NCBI RefSeq assembly: GCF_016545825.1
Contig: NC_052612.1
Coordinates: 45,491,738 to 45,555,737, forward strand
Source of the DNA: Eucalyptus grandis
Lineage: Eukaryota; Streptophyta; Magnoliopsida; Myrtales; Myrtaceae
DNA length: 64,000 nucleotides
Direction: 5' to 3'
Positions 1 to 11,697 of the stretch are shown piece by piece. Within the stretch, counting starts at the first letter, position 1, and each line of letters starts with the position of its first letter. The position numbers and the translations under genes are program-made. Below the pieces are notes generated by a model that was not told the origin of the DNA, ran no database searches, and worked only from the letters and a program-made list of their open reading frames with translations.

Positions 1-223
1 TCCTGATGAGGAGCGTGAACTGCATGGTGGTGGAGATGACGGGCGGCGACGTGGCGTTGAGTTCGTACACGGCGGCCCCGACGACGGAGAACTGTGGCCG
101 CTGGGGGCGGTAGATGAGGAAGACGATGAGGGCTGTGACGCCGGCGAGGAGGAGGAAGATGGTGATGGCCGCGAGCGCGGACCGACGTAGAGAGGAGGAA
201 TAGCCTTTCTTGTCATTAGCCAT
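1..223 (-). CDS. NDR1/HIN1-like (LEA_2) membrane protein, 5' part only
   Basis: The minus-strand frame starts with ATG at 221-223 and runs off the left edge of the window, giving about 74 N-terminal residues. It begins MANDKKGYSSSLRRSALAAI, a short basic cytoplasmic stretch. One hydrophobic segment follows (about residues 17-41, AAITIFLLLAGVTALIVFLI). Next is YRPQRPQFSVVGAAVYELN, the juxtamembrane start typical of the LEA_2 domain in NHL proteins. Members of this family are single-pass plasma-membrane proteins tied to defence and stress responses. The 3' two-thirds lies outside the window. GC-rich codon use and the absence of an intron fit the family. The family call is firm; which NHL member it is cannot be told. 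Confidence 0.8.
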   Translation of the reverse strand, partial: MANDKKGYSSSLRRSALAAITIFLLLAGVTALIVFLIYRPQRPQFSVVGAAVYELNATSPPVISTTMQFTLLIR

Positions 224-454
224 ATTGGGATGGGGGAGGGGATGGTTTGCGAGGTTCTTGCGGGTCGTGTTGCTCTTCTTCTGTTCCGGAAACAGGCGGT
301 GAAGAACTTATGGCGTCTAGAGAGAGAGAGAGAGAGAGAGAGGGTGAGTGTGTGTGATCGTGGCAAGTTTTCGAGGAAGGAGAGGAATATGTATGACAAG
401 TGGAGCAGAACAGAAGGGAAAAGTTAATTAAAAAGGGACGGTCGGGTCACCTTG
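224..454. promoter_or_regulatory. Upstream region of the NHL-type gene with a GA microsatellite
   Basis: This is the 5' flank of the minus-strand NHL gene. It holds a (GA)n tract at about 320-341 and no convincing coding exon. Short open frames here are low-complexity. Confidence 0.4.
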
Positions 455-690
455 GAACGAGAAAATATTCGGTGGTTCGCGCCAGGTCATCCGCTCTGGT
501 GCGTACAAACCAATGAAATACCGGCACGTGTCCCCGAGCGGGACCCGCTAGAAAAGGAAGGCGCTGATTTTTGGTCGGCTCGGCTCGGCTCGGCTCCACC
601 GCGAAGAAAGGACGGTCATCGTATTCCTCCCGCTCAAAATTTTTTCTCTCTCTTCACTCGAATTTGCTGGGTTTTTCTCTCTCTCCTCTC
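455..690 (+). repeat. Leader/terminal repeat, left copy (inverted relative to 15700-15897)
   Basis: From the block cgagaaaatattc onward, this stretch can be followed base by base in the reverse complement of 15700-15897. Shared landmarks are the ggtggttcg block, gtcatccgct, tcccgagcgggaccc, a run of repeated cggctcggct, gaaaggacggtca and tattcctcccgctcaaaa. By eye about four bases in five agree, with one gap of roughly 20 bases near 488-495. It lies directly upstream of the PheRS beta fragment, so it may be a shared promoter/leader or the terminal inverted repeat of a large element. I found no clear target-site duplication. Confidence 0.65.
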
Positions 691-759
691 TCGCCTCTCT
701 CACTCTTCCCTCCCTCTCTCTTTCTCTCTCCGACGAACAGACGCGACCTCCCAGTCTCT

Positions 760-1020
760 CTGTGCCTTCCCTCTTTCCGACCGGCGAACCACCGCCAGCA
801 ACCGACGAACTACCGCACCGGACCGGCGAGAGGACCGCGACCTCCCTCTCTCTCTCTCTGCCCTCCCTCTTTCCGACCGGCGAACCACCGCACGGGACCG
901 GCGAGAGGACCGCGAGCAATCGACGAACCACTGCACGGGACTGGCGAGAGGACCGCGACCTCCCTCTCTCTCTGCCCTCCCTCTTTCCTACCGGCGAACC
1001 ACCCCGAGCAAATCAGACCT
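760..1020 (+). repeat. Imperfect tandem GC/CT-rich repeats
   Basis: Three imperfect copies of a unit of about 95-100 bases are visible. Each starts near ccctctttccgaccggcgaa, at about 770, 869 and 979 (the last with one change), and the first two continue through gaccggcgagaggaccgcga into a CT run. Similar wording (a CT block, then gcgaaccaccgcgcc) recurs at 35955-36115. The long open frames here in several phases are a by-product of this composition and I do not call them genes. Confidence 0.6.
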
Positions 1021-1021
1021 A

Positions 1022-1062
1022 GGTTTTTTTTTTTTTTTTTGGGGGGATTTTTTTTTTAAAAA
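1022..1062. repeat. Homopolymer cluster T-G-T-A
   Basis: A T run, a short G run, a second T run and an A run stand side by side just before the first PheRS exon. Such clusters are error-prone and the true lengths are uncertain. Confidence 0.8.
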
Positions 1063-1099
1063 GGCTGAGGGGTTGGGCTTCTTTGTTTGTGCTGGCCAG

Positions 1100-4000
1100 A
1101 CGACGGAGAAGGCGATCATCAGAAAGGAGAAGCACCTGGAAGAGGAGACTGATGAGGACGAGGAAGTCATCTACAAAATCGAAGTTCCGGCGAACAGGTG
1201 ACTGCGAAGTTGATTCGGCATTCGGTTAGATGTTGTGTGTTTCGGATGGGTTTGGAGCTGTTTCGTGAGTCGTGGGTAAATTTTGGTTCGGGGGTTTAAG
1301 ATGCTAGTGTCCGACTTCGGATGGGTTAAAGTCTTTCGCGGACCATGTTGCTCGTAATGACTATCGAGATGCTGTGTGGTTCGATCTTTTCTTTGATGTT
1401 ATGATGTTGCCGAATGTTTTTTTTGTTATCTTTTCGGTCGATCAATGTGAAGGACTAATTGCATGTAATTAGAGACTTCATAAACACATTACCACCTGAA
1501 AAAGGCTCAGCTTTTGAGTAGTCCATGTGATGTAGCATTTATAGTGTGCGTCAAGGCTTTTCTTACTTATGTGTTAATAGTTTCTTTTAATAGTCTCGAA
1601 AGATTGGTACAAGTTAGGACATCTTTTCACCACTTTGTGAAGAATTCTAGTTGTATGGGGAAGCGGGTTGATATTCTAACCCTTGGGATTCCCGGTTCAT
1701 GATAATGGTCCTAAAAGGGGTTGATCTTGAATTTAGTTTATGTTCAACATTTTGTCATGCTAGATGGGTCAATCCCCAAATTTTATAGGTATTATCGTCG
1801 GCAAGAAACATAACAAGCCTTTTTAGATTTGGTCAGCAAGTTGCGATATTGACTCCTTAATGTTGTTGGCTTTATTTTGAATCATGTCATCTAGAAACTT
1901 CATTATTTAGTTATAAGTCAAGTTTTTCAAAGAGATGATGGGTTTATCATCATTTTAGTCTGTATTGGTAATTAATGATTATTCTTCTTGATAAATTCCT
2001 GCATGTAGTGTAGAAATGACTATACTATTATAATAATAAGGTATCCTCTAGGAAATGCACAGATACGACTTGCTTTGCCTTGAAGGGCTTGCTCAGGCCC
2101 TATGTGTATTCAATAAGCAGGAGGAGACACCTCAATACAGTCTTCGTAACATCAGCAGGGGATCAATGCTTAAGATGCATGTAAAACCTGAGGTACTGAT
2201 ATGTGAGGATTGATCTGTCTAGATTGATCTATGCTGGAATCATTTATTACTTGAGTGACCATTTATGTGTTGCAGACCTCACAAATCCGTCCATACGTTG
2301 TTTCTGCTGTCTTAAGAGGGATAACATTTGATGAAGCCAGTTATAACAGCTTCATTGATCTTCAAGACAAGCTCCATCAGAACATTTGGCGGTATTAATT
2401 TTTGGATCTTTAACATGCAGCATAATACCTGTTTTCCTTCTCTATTTCAAGATTTCAGGTTTGAGAGGGAGTGGCGGGAGGACAACACATTTTTGGGAAG
2501 CTTTTACTGTGTTCATTTGAACCTTAAATGTAAAGAAGAGCGACCGTGATCTTACATTGAGATGCAATGTCCTATATGGCTTGTCCAGAGCAATGGTTTT
2601 AAAAAATTTCCCGCATGCAGCCAATTGTCTTTGCAAGCATGCATTTTAGTGTGATACAATAATGTTACTTTATAAATTAAAGATGTGAGGGAAGCATTAT
2701 TTTATTATTATTTTTTTTTAAATAAGTCATGGCTTCACTGTTGCTTATGCTCTATGTGCTCAGTAGGGGCCATATATATTATTACCCTTAGGAGGGCTTT
2801 AAATTGTGAGAAATGCCTGGATGTGAAGAGAGGACTCCGCTGAGTTGTTTTGAATAATTTGGTGAAGTGGTGATGATAGATATGTTGCTTGAACTAGTTT
2901 TCATTCTCGAGATCTATATTCAATTTGATATTTTATTTGCATGTAATAGATGCCCAGCCCCTCAATCCCTCCACTTAGTACAGCAGATGCTTGTGCTTAT
3001 GCTAGATCCTCAAAATGTTCTGCTTGGATTGACATGCTCGGATTCTCTCAATATTTTAGGCGAAGAACACTGGTTGCAATTGGGACTCATGACTTGGATA
3101 CGCTAGAAGGCCCCTTCAGCTATGAGGTGTGTGTTTGAACTAATCGCCTAAACTAGAATCTAAAATGAAGAATTCTGCACATGTCCTACTATCCTCGCTT
3201 GAAGCTAAGGCCCAGCTAGAACTTAAATGGAAGATTTTCAGATTGCTGGCATAATGGATCTTGTCATGATAGAGTGTTGTTCGGGCTGGAAGCTTGTGCT
3301 CACCTATTCTTTCCTTTTTTTCTCTCTATATATTTAAATGCCTGAAGGATTCCCTCTTGAAGCTTCTTTCTACCCCACACTTTGCCTCAGCATCTATTAC
3401 ATGTTTTCGAGGAGTTGCAGCTAGCTAGACAAGCTTTGACCAGTTCAAGTTTTGTCATCCTCTGAGCTTGTCCCAGAGGATGGTATTACTATATATATCC
3501 GAGATACTCTATTTTGATCCCAAAATTCATAGTATTATGTTTCCTATCAGTGAGTGCTCATCTACTAGATAAAGCATAGACATAAACAGACATGACAAGG
3601 AATTGCACATTTGGTTTAGCTTAATATGTATGAGTCATATATTTGCTACAGCTAAATGTTTCTTCTTAATATGTCAAGTTATATATCTGCTACGGCTAAA
3701 TGTTTCTTAGAGCAAAGTATGATAAAATGTTACAAGAAGTGCAGCGTATCACCGACTCATGTTCCTTTTCCTTTGGTCTCAGGCTTTGCCGCCTTCCAAG
3801 ATAAGTTTCGTCCCCCTTGAAGCAGGTAGTTTCATGATAAAGATTGTATTTTCTGTTCATGCATGTGCCATGAGTCTGATCTGTAGTGAAGATCTATGTA
3901 TTTGTAAGATTTTGTTAACTGTTCTCTAGGGGCAATTCTTAAGTAGTTGATTAAGAAATTTTTATGGTTTTCAATTGGATGCACAGATTGTTCTTGTGGT

Positions 4001-4618
4001 GTTTGTAATTTTTCTTTGGAAAGTGAATCATATTAAATAAGTATGCTTAACAAGTGCCCTTTTGTTAACAAAGTGCTCTAAGGAGACTTACTAAGTAACT
4101 AAAAAGGAAATTTTGTAGTTTCCAATGCATTAGCGTGTTATTTCTAATTACTATTTGCAAAGTGAATTATTCCAAATTAAGTATGCTTAACATGTCAATG
4201 CCACTTTTGAGTTCATGAGATTGCTTTCGTTTATATATTTGTTTTGTTTTCTCTACCAACTGTGATTGATGTGTTGGCTGATCGCGTCTTAGTTTCTGTT
4301 CTGATATTAGGTGAAGAACTTCAGAGCTGATGAACTAATGGAATTTTAGAAGGTGGGTCCTCAATAGCTTCTCCTTTTAATGGTCTTTTTATAACTGTCA
4401 TATTTGTTTTGTTACATATATCTTATGCTTGGAACTTGCTTATTCAGTGTGCTAGTTGATATCTTCCTGTAATTGAAGAATTATGTAATAGTTCCTCATT
4501 CTTGCCATGTTGTTTTACCTGTTTTCGCTACTTTGTTGCAGTCAGATTTGAAATTGAAGAAGTTCTTGCACATAATAGAGAACTCGCCTGTGTTCCCTGT
4601 TATCTATGATTCAAAGAG
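1100..4618 (+). pseudogene. Phenylalanyl-tRNA synthetase beta subunit, internal exon fragment
   Basis: Seven consecutive exons of the cytosolic PheRS beta subunit, which charges tRNA-Phe together with the alpha subunit, can be read. They lie at about 1100-1197 (TTEKAIIRKEKHLEEE...), 2063-2192 (YDLLCLEGLAQAL...), 2276-2391 ([12 protein letters not shown]...), 3060-3126 (RRTLVAIGTHDLDTLEGPF), 3783-3825, 4311-4352 and 4542-4618 (KKFLHIIENSPVFPVIYDSK). All have GT-AG borders, so this is a genomic copy and not a retrocopy. The first coding exon (about 40 residues) and everything after the IYDSKR exon, including the B3/B4 editing domain and the catalytic core, are missing. At 4347-4349 a Tyr codon of the family (EFYK) is TAG. 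Truncation at both ends plus an in-frame stop makes this a pseudogene fragment. CESA sequence starts about 310 bases downstream. Confidence 0.85.
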
Positions 4619-4929
4619 GTATCTTGGTTTCTTCATACACTCTTCTTTGTAATGTGAGTTCCATGTATAAATATGAAGTGTGTATATTGATGTTAAGGGA
4701 AAATAATAAATAACCACTTAAATGTAATGACATGTTGACTTAGTTTTGATTCAACCATTGCCACTTAAGTCGTTAATATTGCAACCTTGAGTTATTTGGG
4801 GTTGATCGATGCATTAGGTTCAATTTGCAAGAGAAAATAATCTAGCCTTCAAGCATCTTCTGCCACATTAAGCCACTAAGTGCTAGGTCTCGTTTATGAG
4901 TTGAAGTGAGATCGATTGTTCTGTTTAGG

Positions 4930-7900
4930 TGTCACTAGTGTTCTCAAAAGCACTGGAGTTGCCTGGGCAGGCACCCAATGTGGCGACTTCAAAAGCACCT
5001 CAAGTGGATATTTGTGAGTACAGCGGATCCCATGAAAGAACCTCCTCTTATAACTGCAAACACTGTTCTGTCCATACTTGCTGTAGATTACCCAGTCGAC
5101 AAAGTAGCATGCTATGTCTCAGATGACGGGGCAGCGATGCTCACCTTGAAGCCCTTTCCGAGACATCAGAGTTTGCAATGAAGTGGGTCCCATTCTGTAA
5201 GAGATTCAATATTGAGCCTAGGGCCCCAGAATGGTATTTTTCTCAGAAGGTTGACTATTTGAAGGACAAAGTGAATCCTGAATTTGTGAGAGAACGCCGC
5301 GCCATGAAGGTCTTCAGCTTTTAACCTTTTCAAGTTTGTTGTCTGTTTTTATCTACTCTTGTGTGTGAAAGCCAATGTGGCGTCTTTGCCTTTTACATAA
5401 TCAAGGAGACTGCTTGTTTCTAGATGTCTTATATTGGCTCTCTCACCTTTATTGTTGCAGAGAGAATATGAAGAGTTCAAAGTTCGGATAAATGGGTTGG
5501 TGGCAATGGCACAGAAAGTTCCTGAAGAGGGTTGGACAATGCAGGATGGCACTCCGTGGCCTGGGAACAATGTCAGAGATCATCCTGGAATGATCCAGGT
5601 GGATGCTGCTTTCGGGAATTTTTCTATTATTTGTGGCATAAGATTTATGAAGTTGGCTTACATTCAGAGAATTTAAAGTCGTCTTTCATTTAATCATCTT
5701 TATGCAGGTTTTCCTTGGCCAAAATGGTGACCGTGATGTTGAAGGAAATGAATTACCTCGGCTAGTTTATGTCTCTCGCAAGAAGAGACCTGGTTTTGAT
5801 CATCACAAGAAAGCTGGTGCCATGAATGCTCTGGTATGAATCCCTGTCTACCCGAAGTACCTTTCAAAGTCTGGACTTACTTCTCAGCTGTTCATATCAT
5901 CTCTCTCAAGTTGCTGAATTACCTGCTATTTTGTGAGTCGTTAATCAAGGTGCGGGTCTCAGCAGTCATCAAAAATGCCCCTTATTTGCTGAACATGGAT
6001 TGTGATCATTATATAAACAACAGCAAGGCTCTTCGAGAAGCCATGTGCTTCATGATGGATCCAATTTCGGGCAAGAAGATATGTTATGTGCAATTTCCAC
6101 AGAGATTTGACGGGATAGATCGTCATGATAGATACTCAAATCGTAATGTAGTATTTTTTGATGTAAGTAAACATATATATAGGCCTCATTAATATTGTAA
6201 TGTTCTTCCTTTCCTTTTTTCAGAAAAAAAGCAAATTATTCATATATACTTATGTCTATACTGTTGAATCCAGATAAATATGAAGGGTTTGGATGGTAAA
6301 CAAGGACCAAATTATGTCGGAACTGGTTGTGTCTTCCAGAGGCAGGCTTTGTATGGATATGATGCCCCAATAAAAAAGAAACCTCCCGGGAAAACATGTA
6401 ACTGTTGGCCAAAATGGTGCTGCTTGTGTTGTGGATCTAGAAAAAGAGGTAGGAAAATGAAGTCCGATGAGCAAAAGAAGACAGGGAGGAACAGGGAGGC
6501 TTCAAAGCAGATTCATGCACTTGAAAATATTGAAGAGGGAATTGAAGGTGCCCATTTTCTATCTAAATTAATCTTTGGACTTGCATGTTGTTCCACTTGT
6601 ATCAAGTAGTTGATTTTCCAAATATATGCTTTATCTGAAATCTTCATTTTTTACGCTGCATTCATTTCTACGATTGTGATTTCACATAGTAGTCTTATGG
6701 CGCTTGCTTGTTATTTCTTATGATAGAAATGGATAGATGCAAAATGATACGTACTTTTTGGAACTATATTTCAGGTATAGACAATGAAAAATCATCACTA
6801 ATGTCCCGAGTAAAGTTCGAGAAGAAATTCGGTCAATCCCCAATTTTTATAGCTACAACCCTGATGGAAGAAGGTGGTGCCCCAAAGGGAGCCACTACTG
6901 CATCACTTTTGAAAGAAGCCATTCATGTCATTAGCTGTGGTTATGAGGACAAAACGGAATGGGGAAAGAGGTAAAGATCTTACAATTTCAGCAGAAGTCA
7001 CTGCTTTTGATACTGTATCAAGATTGTCTACTTTGCATTGCGCTTATTGTCTACTTGTAACTATCCCTCAGGTGGGCTGGATATATGGCTCCGTTACAGA
7101 GGATATTCTAACGGGCTTCAAGATGCATTGTCATGGCTGGCGATCTGTATACTGCGTGCCTAAGCGGCCCGCTTTCAAGGGTTCAGCTCAATAAACCTAT
7201 CAGATCGCCTGCATCAGGTTCTCCGTTGGGCTCTTGGAAAGGTTGAGATCCTTTTGAGCTGGCATTGTCCGATATGGTATGGGTATGGCTGTGGCTTAAA
7301 ATGGTTAGAGCGGTTTTCTTACATCAACTCGGTCGTCTATCCTTTGACTTCCATTCCCTTGATCGCATATTGTACTCTTCCAGCCGTTTGTCTTCTAACA
7401 GGAAAGTTTATTGTCCCTGAGGTAAGTTCCACCACACTTCCAGGAGTTCTGTGCTTGCTCGAGCAATTGATTTTGCTTGATTTCAACAAGACCATTGCTG
7501 ACTTTACCTTTTCAACATTGTTGCAGATGAGCAACTATGCTAGTCTCATTTTCATGGCACTCTTTATATCTATTGCGGCTACAGGCATCCTTGAGATGCG
7601 GTGGGGTGGTGTCGGCATCCACGACTGGTGGAGAAATGAGCAGTTCTGGGTAATTGGTGGGGTCTCCTGTCACCTGTTTGCTCTCTTCCAGGGTCTACTA
7701 AAAGTTTTGGCTGGAGTCAGCACAAATTTCACGGTCACGTCCAAAGCCGGAGATGATGGAGAATTCTCTGAGCTATACCTCTTTAAGTGGACATCACTGT
7801 TAATCCCTCCCTTGACTCTGCTCATCCTAAACATAATTGGAGTCATTGTCGGCGTTTCAGATGCCATCACTAATGGCTACGAATCTTGGGGTCCACTGTT

Positions 7901-8108
7901 TGGTAAACTTTTCTTTGCTTTGTGGGTCATTGTTCATCTGTATCCCTTCCTCAAGGGATTCATGGGAAAACAAGATCGGTTACCTACAATCATAATTGTT
8001 TGGGCAATTCTTCTTGCCTCGATTTTAACTCTTTTATGGGTCCGAATAAACCCTTTCATTTCCAAGGACGGCATTGTACTAGAGGTGTGTGGATTGGATT
8101 GCAACTAG
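4930..8108 (+). pseudogene. CESA4: Secondary-wall cellulose synthase (CESA4-type), 5'-truncated
   Basis: Plasma-membrane UDP-glucose glycosyltransferase subunit of the cellulose synthase rosette. Exons lie at about 4930-5309, 5461-5598, 5708-5833, 5950-6162, 6274-6547, 6774-6970, 7072-7421 and 7527-8108 (stop TAG 8106-8108). The GT-A core is legible: VSDDG (first Asp), DCDHY (DxD), [13 protein letters not shown] (TED) and QVLRW (QxxRW). The class-specific segment [11 protein letters not shown] and the end GLDCN point to the CESA4 clade. The RING finger, the first two membrane helices and about 300 N-terminal residues are absent. Indels shift the frame near 5011 (two bases short), 5147 (TT for TTT) and 7189 (one C short). 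Changes at family-invariant sites (SRKKRPG for SREKRPG, SWHCP for SRHCP) suggest relaxed constraint. Some indels could be sequencing errors; the missing 5' part could not. Confidence 0.88.
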
Positions 8109-8989
8109 GATTAGGTGAGCTGGAATGTTGTAGTCACTAAAAAATTTACCTGTAGAAATATTGTTGCTGTATTTTGCACTTGATTTTGTTCGTTGGTTGA
8201 AGACTCGAAGAGGAGGGCACCCTTTTGCAATTGGCGGTGGGATTCATCAATGAGAAGGCTCCTTGAAGGGTATATGTACAAAAAAAAGGAAAAATTGAAA
8301 AGAAGAAAGGAAAAGTATGATTTTTGGCAGATGTGGGCCTTGAGTTGTGCAAAATCCTCTCGATTGTTTCCGCGTGTTTAGTGTTGCAATGAGGTGGATG
8401 AAACAAGATAGTTTGTAACTCCGGAAAAGTAAAGCTCATAGTGCTACTCGAGAAATGTAGCACTTTTTCAAGTGATGATCTATCCTTTTATCAATGCTAG
8501 TAGGGGCTGCTGAATCATACCGTTTCCGCATTTTCCGTTGTTTTCATACTCCAATGGGACAAGGGATGTTTCTGGAAATATTCTTGCTGCATATGCGAGC
8601 TTCTGCATTTGTTTTATATCAGTACTTAAAACTTGTTAGGCACCCCGTTCATGTGAACATGGTACACTTGCTGGGTGGATGGACTTGGACGTGGAGACGG
8701 AAGCGATTATTGCACTGGTCATTAAAATTTGCATGCGGATGTCAAATCTATTTTCAGAAAGCCGCATGCACTGTGCAGCGTGATCAGGGGATTAACTTTG
8801 TTAGTTAAGATATGATGATTTTTCCCCATTTTAATAATTTAGATTGAGAAGATTCTGTATTCTGTGTTCTTGCATTAGTATCTTCCAAAGATGACAACAA
8901 TTGAAGCTCGTGGTGTTTTATTTTGCCAAGAATCCAACACGAGCGCATTTAGGACGTTCAGCCTGACTCAGAATTTTCGTAGTTCACAC
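8109..8989. other. CESA 3' flank, no gene seen
   Basis: Contains the presumed 3' UTR of the CESA copy and AT-rich spacer. Open frames here have no recognisable protein wording and no good splice context. Confidence 0.4.
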
Positions 8990-9019
8990 AATTGGCTGTT
9001 TTCTCGATAAGCTTCTGTC

Positions 9020-9760
9020 TTACAGGAGAAGATCGACTCGATAAAATGGAAATACACAGTTCGCTGTGGTCTTGTAACACGTCTCTTTCTTCATGTCAAT
9101 TCCTAATTCAATATTTTCATTGCCATCACCTTGATAACTCGGATGACATTGAAATACATCTGAAGGAGCACTATCACTTGCATAAACTTTAGCACGTTCG
9201 TTCTCACTTGCATAAGGCACTAACATTTCCTCGGGCACTCCCATCTTCCAACTTCTCAAGATCGATATACTCTGCAATCATGGCAGAGACTTCCCGCTCC
9301 ATTGACTCTTTCTTGTTCTTGATTGTAAGCTCATTTACAGTTTTGGCAGTCAATGCCATGGTCGTCTGTGTGTCTGTCCCTTCATGTTCCATAGCATGGG
9401 AGTATTCTGACATAGCCATGTCCTCAGGATGCTCATCGTCGGTGACTCTGAGGACAGCTCCCCGTCTTCTTTGGTTTTCAACGGAGACTTGTTTAAAAAT
9501 TAATTTGTGCTTTCTTGAATTCCGCAGTTTGCTCTGCAGGATGATCCTCGTGATCTTTCAAACCTTCTACAGCAACTACTGGAGCATTTTCTCCCAACTT
9601 TGTGCTCCTTACCTTTACAGTATCGGCAATGTTTACATTTCAATTACTAAGTCTCGCTTCCTCGGTGTCTGCATCCACTTCACTTTCTGAGTTGTCAGCA
9701 AAGACAGGGCTCATTGTAAGTATGTCTGCTACTCCACTTGACTCTCCAAAGACTTGTTTT
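9020..9760 (-). pseudogene. Unassigned acidic coding fragment
   Basis: The minus strand carries amino-acid wording that looks coding but spans several frames. About 9500-9640 reads GENAPVVAVEGLKDHEDHPA. About 9204-9480 reads RVTDDEHPEDMAMSEYSHAM and then MEREVSAMIAEYIDLEKLE. About 9020-9260 reads GVPEEMLVPYASENERAKVY and on into FQCHPSYQGDGNENIELGI. The two last frames meet near 9250, as if by a one-base shift. Composition is acidic and hydrophilic, with no membrane segment. I do not recognise the family. It follows the SYLF fragment on the same strand, but nothing links the two. Confidence 0.35.
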
Positions 9761-10001
9761 CTGCATTGGGAAACAAAACACTAATCCAATATAATCAACA
9801 AAGCGAATGTAGGAATTAAGGGTTTCATTATGAAATGAAGATGTGAATAAGTACTTATTGTGAATCAACGTATCTATGATTGATGAAACCGAAGAGATTT
9901 TAGGATATTTGCTCCTGTCTTGTTTCTAGATTTAATCTTTTCTAACTTCAAGAGGATTGTAAGTAGCTTCACTTCGTTTCACTCTCAGTATGACAATGGC
10001 C

Positions 10002-10064
10002 ATTAAAACGGTTAATATCATAGGATACTATCACATTAAACGGTTAATATCATAGGATACTATC
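10002..10064. repeat. Tandem duplication of a 31-32 base unit
   Basis: Two adjacent copies containing cggttaatatcataggatac occupy 10002-10032 and 10033-10064, differing by one or two bases. Confidence 0.85.
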
Positions 10065-10161
10065 CATGTTTTTTTGCATAGCAATGTATACATAGCCCAA
10101 AAAATCAGTCCAGAGGACAACTCCACAGTTTAAAAGGAAAAATAGCTATATAGATTAGTAC

Positions 10162-11250
10162 CTTTACTGCAGCTGTACGTATAACAAGCAGCACAGCCAC
10201 CATCCCCCACTCGTACATCAGCTTCAGCAGCCCTTCCAATGGCACAAACTGCTGCACTCAAACCAGCCCCAACTGAAAAATGAGCAGTACCATCAAATGT
10301 CTTCACAGCCTCAGTTGATCTCAACACTATAACGAAGTCTGTCAATTCTCCTCCAGCCTGCAATCACCCTTGACTGGTTACTATTGACTGGAATAAGGAT
10401 ATCTCTACATAAAAATATAACACAAAATCAAACATTTCTTGCAGGGATAATCTTTTCATTTATGTATTTGATTTTTACTATTATTGTTGTTATCATTTCG
10501 GGAGGAAGGGGAATCGACTAAAGATTTCTTTAGTTGATTTTTATGTTTTATGCAAGACTTCTTTGCTCGAGCTTAAGCCACACAAGCAGAAGCTATTAAT
10601 GCGATAGACATGTTAACAGAAAGGGAACGATTATAAGTAACACAAGGGCAATCTCTGGCTCAGGGACTTCTCCCACTTCCACAAAAAAGCAAAACACAAA
10701 TTCAGAGAAAGGGAATAGAGATGCAGAAAGGAACTTGAAAACTCAATGGCAACATGGTAATCAAACAAAAAGTCCAAATCTCACCCTGAGAAATACTGTT
10801 CTTAGATAGAGTTCCAGAAAGGAGAAACAAATGGCACATTCCATGAAATAGAAGGATGACAGACCAGACATTTACAAAGGAAAATTCTCACAGAAACCAT
10901 GGAAATGAAGCAGACAATACGTCAAGCATTCCGGATGGAGTAAAAAATCAAATTGGTGTTTATTATCTAAACAATCATTTTGAGCACGTTGATTCACGTG
11001 GTTAATCTGCAGACTGCATGAAAGCCAAAAACACTTGTTGGTTCCGACGCTTGACCCTTAAGGTTGATGAAATCAAAATCCAGGTATACGATAAAACAAG
11101 CCTACCTGTGCTCCCCACCCTATTCCACATGAAGAAATTGCAGAAGGTGGAGACCATGAGCTGTCTTCCCTACGAGCAACCACAAGGCCTGTTCCAATAT
11201 TGTAGGTTACCATCATACCAACTTTCACAACAGTAATTATCGCATACATG
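10162..11250 (-). pseudogene. SYLF (Ysc84-type) lipid-binding domain fragment, two exons
   Basis: The exon at about 11106-11247 reads IITVVKVGMMVTYNIGTGLV, then ARREDSSWSPPSAISS and GWGAQ. The exon at 10162-10357 reads GGELTDFVIVLRSTEAVKTF, then FSVGAGLSAAV, GRAAEADVRVGDGG and ACYTYSCSKG. This is the SYLF domain found in plant FYVE-SYLF proteins, which binds phosphoinositide membranes and actin-linked machinery. Both inner splice borders are good (donor after CACAG at 11106, acceptor at 10357). The next expected exon (AFVGCSLEG...) is not found between 8990 and 10160, and no FYVE finger lies upstream, where a different gene ends at about 11698. It is therefore a two-exon genomic fragment. Confidence 0.82.
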
Positions 11251-11697
11251 ACTGTCTCAACCTGCTGATTTACACCACCAGATGAACACAAAATACAAAG
11301 TAGTTTATGTAAATTCTCAACTTCCCTGGTCAGCGATGCTCCCTAAATCAATTGCATTTCAAGAGCTCTTTCAAGCTGCTAGATGCCCACTGTTTTCTGT
11401 CACTTCCATACTGTGGAATATTTTCGTGATACAAAACAAGCTTTGAAGAGTAAGTTCAGCAACCATGGTCGCAGTAGATGCATATTTGGATGAGTGTGGC
11501 ACTATGATGATGCCTCAGCTGTGCATACACCTGCCATATATCAATGACTAGTTTCTTAGAACTTGAAGCATTTCTGAGGAGAAGTCTAAAACAGGACAAA
11601 CCAAGCAATCAGAACGGTTTGTAAGGAAATAATGAGAGCAGTACACAAGGGACACATATGACATACTGTCAAGCAAGAGATGACCCTCTTGCATCTA

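Noticed and set aside
452..1201. Open frames of 249, 162 and 127 codons on both strands
   Set aside because: They are driven by CT/GC-rich tandem repeats; only the last 33 codons (from about 1100) match a real exon, of PheRS beta.
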